A stretch of 64,000 bases of DNA from Microbacteriaceae bacterium (GTDB lineage Bacteria > Actinomycetota > Actinomycetes > Actinomycetales > Microbacteriaceae), in NCBI GenBank assembly GCA_947452675.1, contig CANGDL010000003.1, positions 31,409-95,408 on the forward strand, in the 5' to 3' direction. Position 1 is the first letter of the stretch. Each line of letters begins with the position of its first letter. Under the pieces are notes generated by a model that was not told where the DNA came from, did not search any database, and saw nothing but the letters and a program-made list of their open reading frames with translations. Position numbers and translations under genes: made by a program. This document shows positions 35,048 through 42,512 of the stretch, piece by piece.

Positions 35048-37755
35048 TGAAACGCGGTCTCACAAAGCTGATTGGGCTTGCGGCTGCGATGCTGTTGGCC
35101 TTCATTGGCGTGACCGCTCTAGACGTGGCCGCCCCATCCGCGAGTGCCGCCGACGCATCTCGATTCGATCCCGGGCTGATCATTAGCGACAGCGTCTTCT
35201 ATGACTTTGGCACCATGAAGGTTGCCGACATACAACGTTTTCTCGAGAGCAAAGTGCCCGTTTGTAAAGCAAAGGCCGGCGACCCAACCTGTTTGCGGAA
35301 CTACGTTACCGATGAACTAGATAAGCCTGGCGAAGACGGCAAATGTCTTCCGATGGTAGCTAAGCCATCGCAAACCGCGGCTCAAATCATCTATGACGTG
35401 GCTCACGCCTGTGGCATTAATCCAAAGGTTCTGTTGGTAGTTCTGCAAAAAGAGCAGGGATTAATTCAGTCGGTCAACCCCACCCCGTATATGTATAACG
35501 CGGCAATGGGGTTCGGTTGTCCAGACTCCGACCCAGCAATCTGTGGCAAGGTCCACTCTGGGCTGTTCAATCAGCTTTATAAGGCTGCCGGCCAACTTCA
35601 GTGGTACGGCGACCCGCGGAGTTCGTTCACCTACATGAAGGTAGGGAAGACCTCGAATATTCGCTATAGTCCGACCGCGAGCTGTGGCACCAAACCGGTG
35701 CTGATCAAGAGTATTGCCACCACGGCGCTCTACTACTACACGCCATACACTCCGAATGATGCCGCCTTGAAGAACCTTTACGGCAGCGGCGATTCCTGCA
35801 GCGCCTATGGCAACCGAAATTTCTGGCGTTTCTACACAGACTGGTTCGGCAGCACGATTGGCGGTGGCTTTTTGTTGAAGAGTGCCTCGAGCGGCACATA
35901 TCTAATCGTCGATAACAACAAGTATCTTGTTTCAGACCCCGACTTACTTGCAGCCATTTCACCGCTCGGCCCGGTAGGAACAATCTCTCAGGATTACCTC
36001 AACAGCTTTACCGACTCGGGAACCCTAAGTCGCGTGGTCAAGTCGGTTACCGGTCAGTACTACTTTGTCGACGGAGGCAAAAAATTCACTTTCAGTAGCT
36101 GTGACTTGGTGAACCAGTTTGGCCTCGACTGTTCAACCGCCGTGCAGCTCACCGCATCCCAGTTGGCCGCTTTTGCAAATGGTGGCTCGATGACCAGCTA
36201 TGTTCCGGGTGATAGCTCTGCTACCTATTTGATCAAGGATGGCGCCAAGCATGAAATCCTTGACCAATCGTCAGTTCAGGCTGCCGGCATCGCCCTGCCG
36301 CCGATCAACAGTGTGTCGATCAGCGCTTTCAAATATTTGCCTTGGGGCGCTCCGATTGCGAAGAACAATTCATTCGTGGTTAATCGCACCACTGGCGGCA
36401 AGGCTCTCATCATCGGTGGCAAATACTTTGAGATCAATCCGAGAACCAGTCTGGACATTGACTTCACGCAATGGTTCACCCCGAGTGCCGGATCACTTTC
36501 TACCGACGGTGTTTCGACTATCAACGCGCTTTCACCGATTCGCACAATCGTGACCGACTCGACAGGTCAGGCATACCTCCTTGGCCCGGTAGGCAAGCGA
36601 AAAATCACCAATGTCGATAACTTCACAGTGACGACGCCGACGGTACCGGATGAGCTTCTGACTGTTATGCCAAACACTCTCGAGACTCCGCTTACGGCAC
36701 CGCTTTTGGTAAGAAGTTCGAGCGATTCGATGGTTTACCTTGTGCGATCTGCTCAGCGCAGACTCACCCTGGCCGGCGCTGACCGAAGTAAGTTCGGGTT
36801 GGCCTCAGATGTCGTTGAGACGGTGTCGCCTTCGGCCTACGATCAGATTGCGCTCGGTGAGGCCGTGATTGCCCCGGGAGCCTTCGTGAAGGTCAATAAT
36901 GCGGCTGCAACCTATTTGATCGATGGTTTCAACCGTGCCTTACTGGTTTCAACCGACGCTCAGGCCAAAACTTTGGGGCTCAGCAAGCCACGCATTCTGA
37001 AGCCCGATTACCTCAAGGGATACAACAAGAAGGCAAACGCGGATGGCATGAAGTTTGGTTGCGATGGAACGATTTTGATTCCGATTGCTGGCAAGTTCCA
37101 TGTGGTTGATCCGGTTGATGCCTCGGCTTATCCAGGTGCAGTAACCAACCTTGACGCGCTTACCTGTGCCCAACTACCAAAGTCAGCCGCACAGCTTGGT
37201 AGGTTTATTCGCACTCCAGATAAGGCCTTGTGGTTGGTTGCCGGGGGGAAGCGCAGACCAATTGCAAACAACGAGCAATACCTCATTTTGAAGGGCGACC
37301 GATTCCCGCTAATCGCTGTTGACGCGGCGTTTGAGCTCAAACTTCCAATTGGCCCCAAGGCACCCTCGGTTCTGGGCGGCATTGTGATTGGCCCAAATAC
37401 CATACCGGCCGACCCGACTCCCACGCCGACTCCGACTCCGACCCCGACTCCGACCCCCACGAAGTCTCCGACACCGACACCTTCGGTAACGCCGACGAAG
37501 ACGCCAACCCCAACCAAGTCTCCGACCCCCACAAAGTCTCCGACCCCGACACCTTCAGCCACGCCGGTCAAGTCGCCAACGCCATCGAATACTCAAACCT
37601 CTCCGGCTAAGCCCACTTCATATACGGTTGCCGCCGGTGACACCCTTAGTAGGATCGCGACCCGCTTCGGAATAACCCAAACGGCCCTCATGACTGCCAA
37701 TAAAATCACCAACCCGAACTCGATTCAGGTCGGTCAAAAGCTAGTCATTCCATAG
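35047..37755 (+). CDS. Large secreted LysM protein with lysozyme-like N-terminal domain
   Basis: 902 residues from the ATG at 35047 (TGATG overlap; a TTG three bases earlier is possible). A signal peptide ends near residue 35 (ASA-AD). Residues 45-270 form a cysteine-rich domain containing [20 protein letters not shown], whose Glu136 sits where lytic transglycosylases have their catalytic glutamate, plus YNAAMGFGC. Residues about 275-780 are repeats of roughly 60-75 residues of the form YLI-dgkK, propeller-like. A Pro-Thr-rich linker (about 790-860) leads to a C-terminal LysM domain ([17 protein letters not shown]) that binds peptidoglycan. Enzyme activity is inferred. Confidence 0.88.
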   Translation: MKRGLTKLIGLAAAMLLAFIGVTALDVAAPSASAADASRFDPGLIISDSVFYDFGTMKVADIQRFLESKVPVCKAKAGDPTCLRNYVTDELDKPGEDGKCLPMVAKPSQTAAQIIYDVAHACGINPKVLLVVLQKEQGLIQSVNPTPYMYNAAMGFGCPDSDPAICGKVHSGLFNQLYKAAGQLQWYGDPRSSFTYMKVGKTSNIRYSPTASCGTKPVLIKSIATTALYYYTPYTPNDAALKNLYGSGDSCSAYGNRNFWRFYTDWFGSTIGGGFLLKSASSGTYLIVDNNKYLVSDPDLLAAISPLGPVGTISQDYLNSFTDSGTLSRVVKSVTGQYYFVDGGKKFTFSSCDLVNQFGLDCSTAVQLTASQLAAFANGGSMTSYVPGDSSATYLIKDGAKHEILDQSSVQAAGIALPPINSVSISAFKYLPWGAPIAKNNSFVVNRTTGGKALIIGGKYFEINPRTSLDIDFTQWFTPSAGSLSTDGVSTINALSPIRTIVTDSTGQAYLLGPVGKRKITNVDNFTVTTPTVPDELLTVMPNTLETPLTAPLLVRSSSDSMVYLVRSAQRRLTLAGADRSKFGLASDVVETVSPSAYDQIALGEAVIAPGAFVKVNNAAATYLIDGFNRALLVSTDAQAKTLGLSKPRILKPDYLKGYNKKANADGMKFGCDGTILIPIAGKFHVVDPVDASAYPGAVTNLDALTCAQLPKSAAQLGRFIRTPDKALWLVAGGKRRPIANNEQYLILKGDRFPLIAVDAAFELKLPIGPKAPSVLGGIVIGPNTIPADPTPTPTPTPTPTPTPTKSPTPTPSVTPTKTPTPTKSPTPTKSPTPTPSATPVKSPTPSNTQTSPAKPTSYTVAAGDTLSRIATRFGITQTALMTANKITNPNSIQVGQKLVIP
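37414..37590 (+). repeat. Low-complexity CCGACN repeats encoding a Pro-Thr linker
   Basis: Tandem short units such as CCGACTCC and CCAAGTCTCC encode PTPTPT and TKSPTPT in the linker before the LysM domain. The tract is prone to slippage, so its length may vary between strains. On the minus strand it creates a spurious glycine-valine open frame. Confidence 0.9.
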
Positions 37756-37758
37756 ACT
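37753..37758 (+). promoter_or_regulatory. Leaderless-type -10 element whose first bases are the LysM gene stop
   Basis: TAGACT ends 6 bases before the ATG at 37765, and its TAG is the stop codon of the preceding gene. It gives the nucleotidyltransferase a promoter of its own within the cluster. Confidence 0.5.
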
Positions 37759-37764
37759 TGTCCC

Positions 37765-38457
37765 ATGTCTAAACAGGTCGTCATCCTTGCCGCGGGAATG
37801 GGAACACGTCTCGCCCGCCCTCTGCCAAAGCCGCTAACCGAACTTCGTGACGGAAGATCGATCATGAAGCAGCAGATGGACAACCTGACGACCGCTTTTG
37901 CAGAAACATACAGAGTCATGATCGTGGTTGGCTTCAAGCTCGAGGCCATTATTGAACGGTTCCCTGAGGCAACTTTCGTTTACAACGAGTTTTATGACCA
38001 AACCAACACTTCAAAAAGCCTGCTCAAGGCACTTCGCGCCTCTGGTGACGGGGGAGTGCTTTGGCTAAACGGCGACGTGGTTTTTGACCCTCAAGTCTTG
38101 GTTCGCGTGACCCCTCACATGGATGCAAACCAGTCTTTTGTGGTGGTAAACACTTCGAAAGTAAGCGACGAAGAAGTTAAGTACACCTTGGACTCCGCTG
38201 GTTACATTGATCAGCTTTCGAAGCAGGTTCAGCCTGCACTGGGCGAGGCCGTGGGCATCAACTTTGTGGCGGCTCAAGACAAAGCTGCTCTTATCTCGCG
38301 GCTAGTTGAGGTGGAGGACCAGGATTATTTCGAGCGAGGAATCGAAGTCGCCATTGAACAAGACGGCCTAAAGTTTAAGGCCGTTGACATCAGCGATCTT
38401 TACGCTGTCGAAGTCGACTTCCCAGAGGACCTCGACCGAGCAAACGAACTCTTTTAG
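37765..38457 (+). CDS. Sugar/alditol-phosphate nucleotidyltransferase
   Basis: 230 residues. The N-terminus VVILAAGMGTRLARPLPKPL is the activated-sugar nucleotidyltransferase signature, with the PKP lysine, and LWLNGDVVFD holds the metal-binding aspartate. It resembles LicC-like and other small cytidylyl/uridylyltransferases. In this cluster it could make the nucleotide-activated unit used by the TagF-like enzyme; the substrate is a guess. The last 68 bases overlap the convergent O-antigen-ligase-like gene, and the C-terminus looks conserved in both. Confidence 0.87.
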   Translation: MSKQVVILAAGMGTRLARPLPKPLTELRDGRSIMKQQMDNLTTAFAETYRVMIVVGFKLEAIIERFPEATFVYNEFYDQTNTSKSLLKALRASGDGGVLWLNGDVVFDPQVLVRVTPHMDANQSFVVVNTSKVSDEEVKYTLDSAGYIDQLSKQVQPALGEAVGINFVAAQDKAALISRLVEVEDQDYFERGIEVAIEQDGLKFKAVDISDLYAVEVDFPEDLDRANELF

Positions 38458-39775
38458 TACTGCTTCCGCGTGGTTCAAGAGTTTCTTCAGGTTCCCAAAC
38501 CTTCACTGCAAAAAGGGCTAGCAGAACCCATCCGATTTCAATCAGCATTCGACTTTCGGTTGCACTCCAAACCAACAAGCCGATGAATGACAAAACCGGC
38601 CAAAGATAAAGCGCGCTTGTGTGCCTCACAGCGAGACGCCAAGCTTTGACGAATGTGAACACGATAAGTGTCAAGAACAAGATCAGCCCGACCAGGCCAA
38701 GTTGCATCCAAACGTCAAGATAGGCGTTGTGCGCTTGGTAATAAGGCACGCGGTCAATTACGACCAAACCTTCGTAAGGTTTGACGCCCGGAACCCAGTT
38801 GCTGATCCAGCCCAGACCCGTCCATGGATGTTGCCAAATCATTTTGAGAACAATCTTCCAGATGCCGCTTCGACCGGTCATGTCAGGGCTTTTTCCAAAG
38901 AATTCAAAAACTTGAGCACGGAAAAGCAGCACCAAGCCCGCAACAATTGCTGCCGCCACCCAAGTGAAACGGTAGTAGCGGTGGCGAGTCTCGCGGTCTT
39001 TTCCCTCTGTCAAAATCGACACAAACGCTGCGACGGCCACGGCTGAAAGCGCAAAACTGATTCCAGCCGACTTCGCCAAATAGACGCAAAGCCCGCTGGC
39101 GATGAAACTCACTGCACTAATCCAGCGTCTGGTTCCCAAAATCGCGTATTCAACTGCGAATACGACAAGCCCGAGCATCCCGGTGAATGCAAGCAAATTT
39201 GAATTGCCGACGATTCCCTGGATTCTGTTGCCGTCGAAAAGGTGCCCCTGGGTCCAGTAATAGGCTGCAGCCGGAGGTTTGTTTCCGCTGTAGTTCTTAA
39301 AGATAGGAGCTATGGGCCCTCGGACAATTGCGGCTGCGATGAATTCAAAGATGAGTGAGGTTCCAAGGATGAACCTGATGACATTTGAAAAGATTCGAAG
39401 TAGATGGCGCCAGCTGAAGCGAGAAACCAAGAATAAGGCGAAGAGCGTGGTGAGTACCTGCGAAATCGTGGCAAGACCCGTCCAGAATGGGTAGGCCGAC
39501 CAGATGGTGCTTGCGCCCATCCAGGTTAGAAGTGCATAAAGTGGCCAAGGCACAGTTCTGAGAGCGACCATTGGCTCATTCTTGAAGAACATGGTTAGTG
39601 AGCTAACGGCAATAAAGGCAAGCACGACGCCCCAGCCATACCAGCCAATCGAGTAGCGAACCGCGTCGCCGGCCATTAGCGTGAACACAGCAATCGAGGC
39701 CACCCAGGTTTTGGCCCGGTAGCCCTTTTCGCGCGTATTGAAGATCACGCGAATCGGTTGCGTCAGTGCGTTCAT
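38390..39775 (-). CDS. O-antigen ligase-like (WaaL/RfaL) membrane protein
   Basis: 461 residues with about ten membrane segments. The signature is the large outside loop near residues 320-360 (TGLGWISNWVPG, YQAHNAYLDVWMQLGLVG), where WaaL-family proteins have conserved His and Arg residues. It probably joins a lipid-linked glycan to an acceptor outside the membrane. A charged tail of about 40 residues (rich in Arg) ends in the cytoplasm and overlaps the convergent nucleotidyltransferase by 68 bases. Confidence 0.88.
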   Translation of the reverse strand: MNALTQPIRVIFNTREKGYRAKTWVASIAVFTLMAGDAVRYSIGWYGWGVVLAFIAVSSLTMFFKNEPMVALRTVPWPLYALLTWMGASTIWSAYPFWTGLATISQVLTTLFALFLVSRFSWRHLLRIFSNVIRFILGTSLIFEFIAAAIVRGPIAPIFKNYSGNKPPAAAYYWTQGHLFDGNRIQGIVGNSNLLAFTGMLGLVVFAVEYAILGTRRWISAVSFIASGLCVYLAKSAGISFALSAVAVAAFVSILTEGKDRETRHRYYRFTWVAAAIVAGLVLLFRAQVFEFFGKSPDMTGRSGIWKIVLKMIWQHPWTGLGWISNWVPGVKPYEGLVVIDRVPYYQAHNAYLDVWMQLGLVGLILFLTLIVFTFVKAWRLAVRHTSALYLWPVLSFIGLLVWSATESRMLIEIGWVLLALFAVKVWEPEETLEPRGSSTKRVRLLGRGPLGSRLRQRKDR

Positions 39776-39805
39776 GCCGTCTTTCTCTAAAGCTGCGGTG
39801 CGTCA

Positions 39806-39811
39806 AGTCTA
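39806..39811 (-). promoter_or_regulatory. -10 candidate for the O-antigen-ligase-like gene
   Basis: TAGACT on the minus strand, 30 bases before the ATG at 39775, in the 95-base divergent gap shared with manA. Confidence 0.42.
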
Positions 39812-39823
39812 TTTCGACTGGAT

Positions 39824-39829
39824 TAGGCT
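39824..39829 (+). promoter_or_regulatory. -10 candidate for manA
   Basis: TAGGCT, 41 bases before the manA GTG. The leader contains the GAAGGGAG ribosome site. It is back to back with the promoter of the divergent gene. Confidence 0.4.
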
Positions 39830-39870
39830 AAGTTGCGTTTGGGGAAGTTAGTTAGGTCGAAGGGAGACTC

Positions 39871-41016
39871 GTGCTTTTCAAGATCACCAACAGCGCCCGC
39901 GACTACGCCTGGGGGTCAAGGACACTAATTCCCGATTACTTTGGTCTACCGGCAACCGGCAGGCCTATGGCGGAGATTTGGCTCGGCACCCACGAGGGTT
40001 CGCCCGCAAAACAGGCCGACAGCGGCCAGGCGCTCTCAGCCGTGCTCGCTGGCGAACAACTTCCGTTCCTGCTCAAAATCTTGGCGGCAGAAACGCCGTT
40101 ATCAATCCAAGCTCATCCAAACTCCGCTCAGGCCTTGGATGGGTTTGCTCGCGAAAATGCAGCCGGCATTGGGCTTCACGCCGCCGACAGAAACTATCGC
40201 GATGATCGCCACAAGCCTGAAATGATCGTTGCCCTCTCAGACTTTGAGGCTCTCTGCGGTTTCAAAAGTGACAAGCAAATCCGCGACCTTCTCGAGAGCA
40301 TGCTTGACCCAGCCGATGTCTCGGAGGGGATGCGGACAGTTGTTAGGCACTGGCTTGACCTGTTCGCAGGCGAGGATGGCCTTCAGAAATTATTCGTAGA
40401 CATCACCAACCGTCGTGGCAATCTCGATGGGGTGACCGCCGAATTGACTCAGCAGGCAAATCTTTCGGCGCAATTCGAGCTGGCCGCTCGACTAAACCTC
40501 CTTTACCCCGGTGACCCTGGCGTAATCATTGCGCTCCTGATGAACCATGTTTGGCTCGAGCCGGGGGAGGCGCTTTTCCTACCTTCCGGCAACATCCATG
40601 CTTATCTGAGTGGCCTTGGCATAGAGGTAATGGCCTCCTCTGACAATGTCTTGCGTGGCGGGCTAACACCTAAACACGTGGACGTGGCCGAGCTTGAAAA
40701 GGTTTTGTCGTTTGTTGGTGGGCCAGTCGAGCTAGTCAAAACTCACGAGCTTTCAAAGGGTCTCGTGAAGTTCGAGACACCCGTTGACGACTTTATTCTC
40801 TACCGAGCAGAACTTTCTGGTGAGGTAGTTTTGGCAGACCTAAACATTCCGGGAGCCAGCATCGTTCTTTGTACCGCGGGCGAAATCGCGGTGAGCAACA
40901 GCATCGAGGAGCGCGTTGTTTTGCATCGAGGCGAGGCTGCCTTCATGGGCTCAGATGCCAAAAAGTTCTCGCTGGCTGGCAGCGGAACAGCCTTCATGGC
41001 GACCAGCGGGAACTGA
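39871..41016 (+). CDS. manA: Mannose-6-phosphate isomerase, class I
   Basis: Interconverts fructose-6-phosphate and mannose-6-phosphate, feeding ManB and ManC to GDP-mannose. It is 381 residues long. Zinc-site and catalytic motifs QAHPNSAQA, DDRHKPEMIVAL and LPSGNIHAYLSGLGIEVMASSDNVLRGGLTPK appear in the usual order. It starts with GTG behind GAAGGGAG. It is convergent with galE, with a 7-base gap. Confidence 0.95.
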   Translation: MLFKITNSARDYAWGSRTLIPDYFGLPATGRPMAEIWLGTHEGSPAKQADSGQALSAVLAGEQLPFLLKILAAETPLSIQAHPNSAQALDGFARENAAGIGLHAADRNYRDDRHKPEMIVALSDFEALCGFKSDKQIRDLLESMLDPADVSEGMRTVVRHWLDLFAGEDGLQKLFVDITNRRGNLDGVTAELTQQANLSAQFELAARLNLLYPGDPGVIIALLMNHVWLEPGEALFLPSGNIHAYLSGLGIEVMASSDNVLRGGLTPKHVDVAELEKVLSFVGGPVELVKTHELSKGLVKFETPVDDFILYRAELSGEVVLADLNIPGASIVLCTAGEIAVSNSIEERVVLHRGEAAFMGSDAKKFSLAGSGTAFMATSGN

Positions 41017-41023
41017 CAGCTCA

Positions 41024-41983
41024 CTACTTAATTGCAGACCACGCGCTCTCGATAATTTCGTTCAAACCGCGGCTCGATTGCCAGCCGAGTTCCTCTTTAA
41101 TTCGCGAAACATCTGCGCAAAGATATGGCGGGTCGCCTGCTCGACGCGGTTGAATATCAATGTCGAAGTCAATTTTGGTTACTCGCTTGATTTCGGCAAG
41201 GACTTGGAAGACGCTGAAACCTTGGCCAGTGCCCACGTTGAAAGTTGAGTGCTTTCTTTCGTCACGTTCGAGGTAGTCGAGGGCGCTTAGATGGGCATCG
41301 GCGAGATCATGCACATGCACATAGTCACGAACGCAACTGCCGTCAGGTGTGGCATAGTCATCGCCAAACACGATTGGTGACTTGCCCGCCTTGAGGGCCG
41401 AGAAAACAATCGGCACTAGGTTCATCACGGCGGTGTCGGCAAGTTCGGGCCAGCCCGTTCCGGCAACGTTGAAATAGCGAAGGTTAGCCACTCTTAAACC
41501 CCACGAACGAGCGGCGTTCGCACCCATCCATTCACCAATCAATTTTGTTTCACCATAAGGATTGATTGGGTGGCACTCGCTGTCCTCAGTGACAGCTTCC
41601 GCGTCGGGAATTCCATAAGTGGCCGCACTCGATGAAAAAACGAGGCGGTCAACGCCGGTGTCGCGCATGGCCGAAAGTAGGCTGGACATGCCCCCGATGT
41701 TCTGCTCGTAATAAAACTCTGGACGCTCAACTGACACGCCAACCTGCTTTTGGGCGGCAAGGTGAATCACTGAGGTGACACCGTGTTCCCGGATGGCGTC
41801 CGTTAAGGCCTGCTTAGAGTTCGGCGCGGCAAGGTCTAGTTGCAGGAACTGGGAGGCACCGAGGCGGTCTCGAAGCCCGTTCGATAGCCCATCCACCACT
41901 AATACGGGTTCAGAACGCTGATGTAACAATCGGACAACATGTGAACCGATGTAACCTGCTCCGCCAGTGACTAAAACGCTCAT
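41024..41983 (-). CDS. galE: UDP-glucose 4-epimerase
   Basis: Interconverts UDP-glucose and UDP-galactose. From the ATG at 41983 it has 319 residues and begins MSVLVTGGAGYIGSH, the NAD-binding fingerprint. The catalytic Ser-Tyr-Lys are in FSSSAATYG and PYGETK. A reading from GTG at 42034 is also open, but TATTCT lies 7 bases before 41983, which favours the shorter form. It may supply galactose to the surface glycans encoded on either side. Confidence 0.93.
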   Translation of the reverse strand: MSVLVTGGAGYIGSHVVRLLHQRSEPVLVVDGLSNGLRDRLGASQFLQLDLAAPNSKQALTDAIREHGVTSVIHLAAQKQVGVSVERPEFYYEQNIGGMSSLLSAMRDTGVDRLVFSSSAATYGIPDAEAVTEDSECHPINPYGETKLIGEWMGANAARSWGLRVANLRYFNVAGTGWPELADTAVMNLVPIVFSALKAGKSPIVFGDDYATPDGSCVRDYVHVHDLADAHLSALDYLERDERKHSTFNVGTGQGFSVFQVLAEIKRVTKIDFDIDIQPRRAGDPPYLCADVSRIKEELGWQSSRGLNEIIESAWSAIK

Positions 41984-41990
41984 ATCCCCA

Positions 41991-41996
41991 AGAATA
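41991..41996 (-). promoter_or_regulatory. Leaderless-type -10 element of galE
   Basis: TATTCT on the minus strand ends 7 bases before the ATG at 41983; the longer GTG start at 42034 would lie upstream of it. Confidence 0.45.
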
Positions 41997-42054
41997 CAGG
42001 GAAAAATGGGCATCCCCTGGGAATAATCCGGCACGCCCGGGGTTACAAGTCAAC

Positions 42055-42087
42055 TTGACACAGAGAGAGTTACACCGGTGTAATTAC
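42055..42087 (+). promoter_or_regulatory. whiB2 promoter with an overlapping perfect palindrome
   Basis: TTGACA (42055-42060) and TGTAAT (42079-42084) are near-consensus -35 and -10 boxes at 18 bases. A perfect 14-base palindrome TTACACCGGTGTAA (42070-42083) covers the spacer and the -10, and GTAATTAC (42080-42087) is a second small palindrome. A protein bound here would block or remodel the promoter. The transcript would have a leader of about 65 bases before whiB2. Confidence 0.65.
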
Positions 42088-42155
42088 AACCACGAAAGTA
42101 TTTCGCAAACTCCTGCAGGGGGACTGCAAATGGGTTTGAGATAAGGGTGAAAGTT

Positions 42156-42461
42156 ATGGACAGTCGTAGTCGTGTGCCAGAGAACTGGTTTATCGATCCA
42201 ATTCGACTCGGTGTCGCAGGGGCATACTCAGATGCCGAAGGTGACCCGCTAGCTTGGCAGGCTGACGCGCTTTGCGCACAGACTGACCCAGAGGCGTTCT
42301 TCCCTGAAAAGGGCGGTTCAACCCGAGACGCAAAGCGGATTTGCAGTGGCTGCGACGTCAAGGCTCAGTGCCTTGATTATGCCCTTGCAAACGATGAGCG
42401 ATTCGGTATCTGGGGTGGACTTTCAGAGCGTGAACGTCGCAAGCTGAAGAAGCGCGCCTAA
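42156..42461 (+). CDS. whiB2: WhiB2-type iron-sulfur transcription factor
   Basis: 101 residues. The four cluster cysteines are Cys40, Cys63, Cys66 and Cys72, with the GIWGGLS turn and basic tail RERRKLKKR that contacts DNA or the sigma factor. AQTDPEAFFPEKGGSTRDAKRIC is close to WhiB2/WhmD, which controls cell division and septation in mycobacteria, and its neighbours are those of mycobacterial whiB2. The ATG at 42156 has a TAAGGG site; a GTG at 42147 is an alternative. Confidence 0.93.
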   Translation: MDSRSRVPENWFIDPIRLGVAGAYSDAEGDPLAWQADALCAQTDPEAFFPEKGGSTRDAKRICSGCDVKAQCLDYALANDERFGIWGGLSERERRKLKKRA

Positions 42462-42467
42462 CCAAAA

Positions 42468-42501
42468 AGTTGGGTGCTACCCGATAGCCCGCATCCCAAC
42501 T
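42468..42501 (+). terminator. Hairpin after whiB2
   Basis: AGTTGGGTGC (42468-42477) pairs with GCATCCCAACT (42491-42501) apart from one bulged A. There is no T run, so it may reduce rather than stop read-through into the next gene, which starts at 42513. Confidence 0.4.
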
Positions 42502-42512
42502 AGAGAGCCGGC

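Noticed and set aside
37128..37571. Minus-strand Gly-Val-rich open frame
   Set aside because: It is the reverse reading of the Pro-Thr repeat of the LysM protein, a low-complexity artefact.
37414..37590. CRISPR or intergenic repeat
   Set aside because: The units are short, imperfect and in frame within a coding linker.
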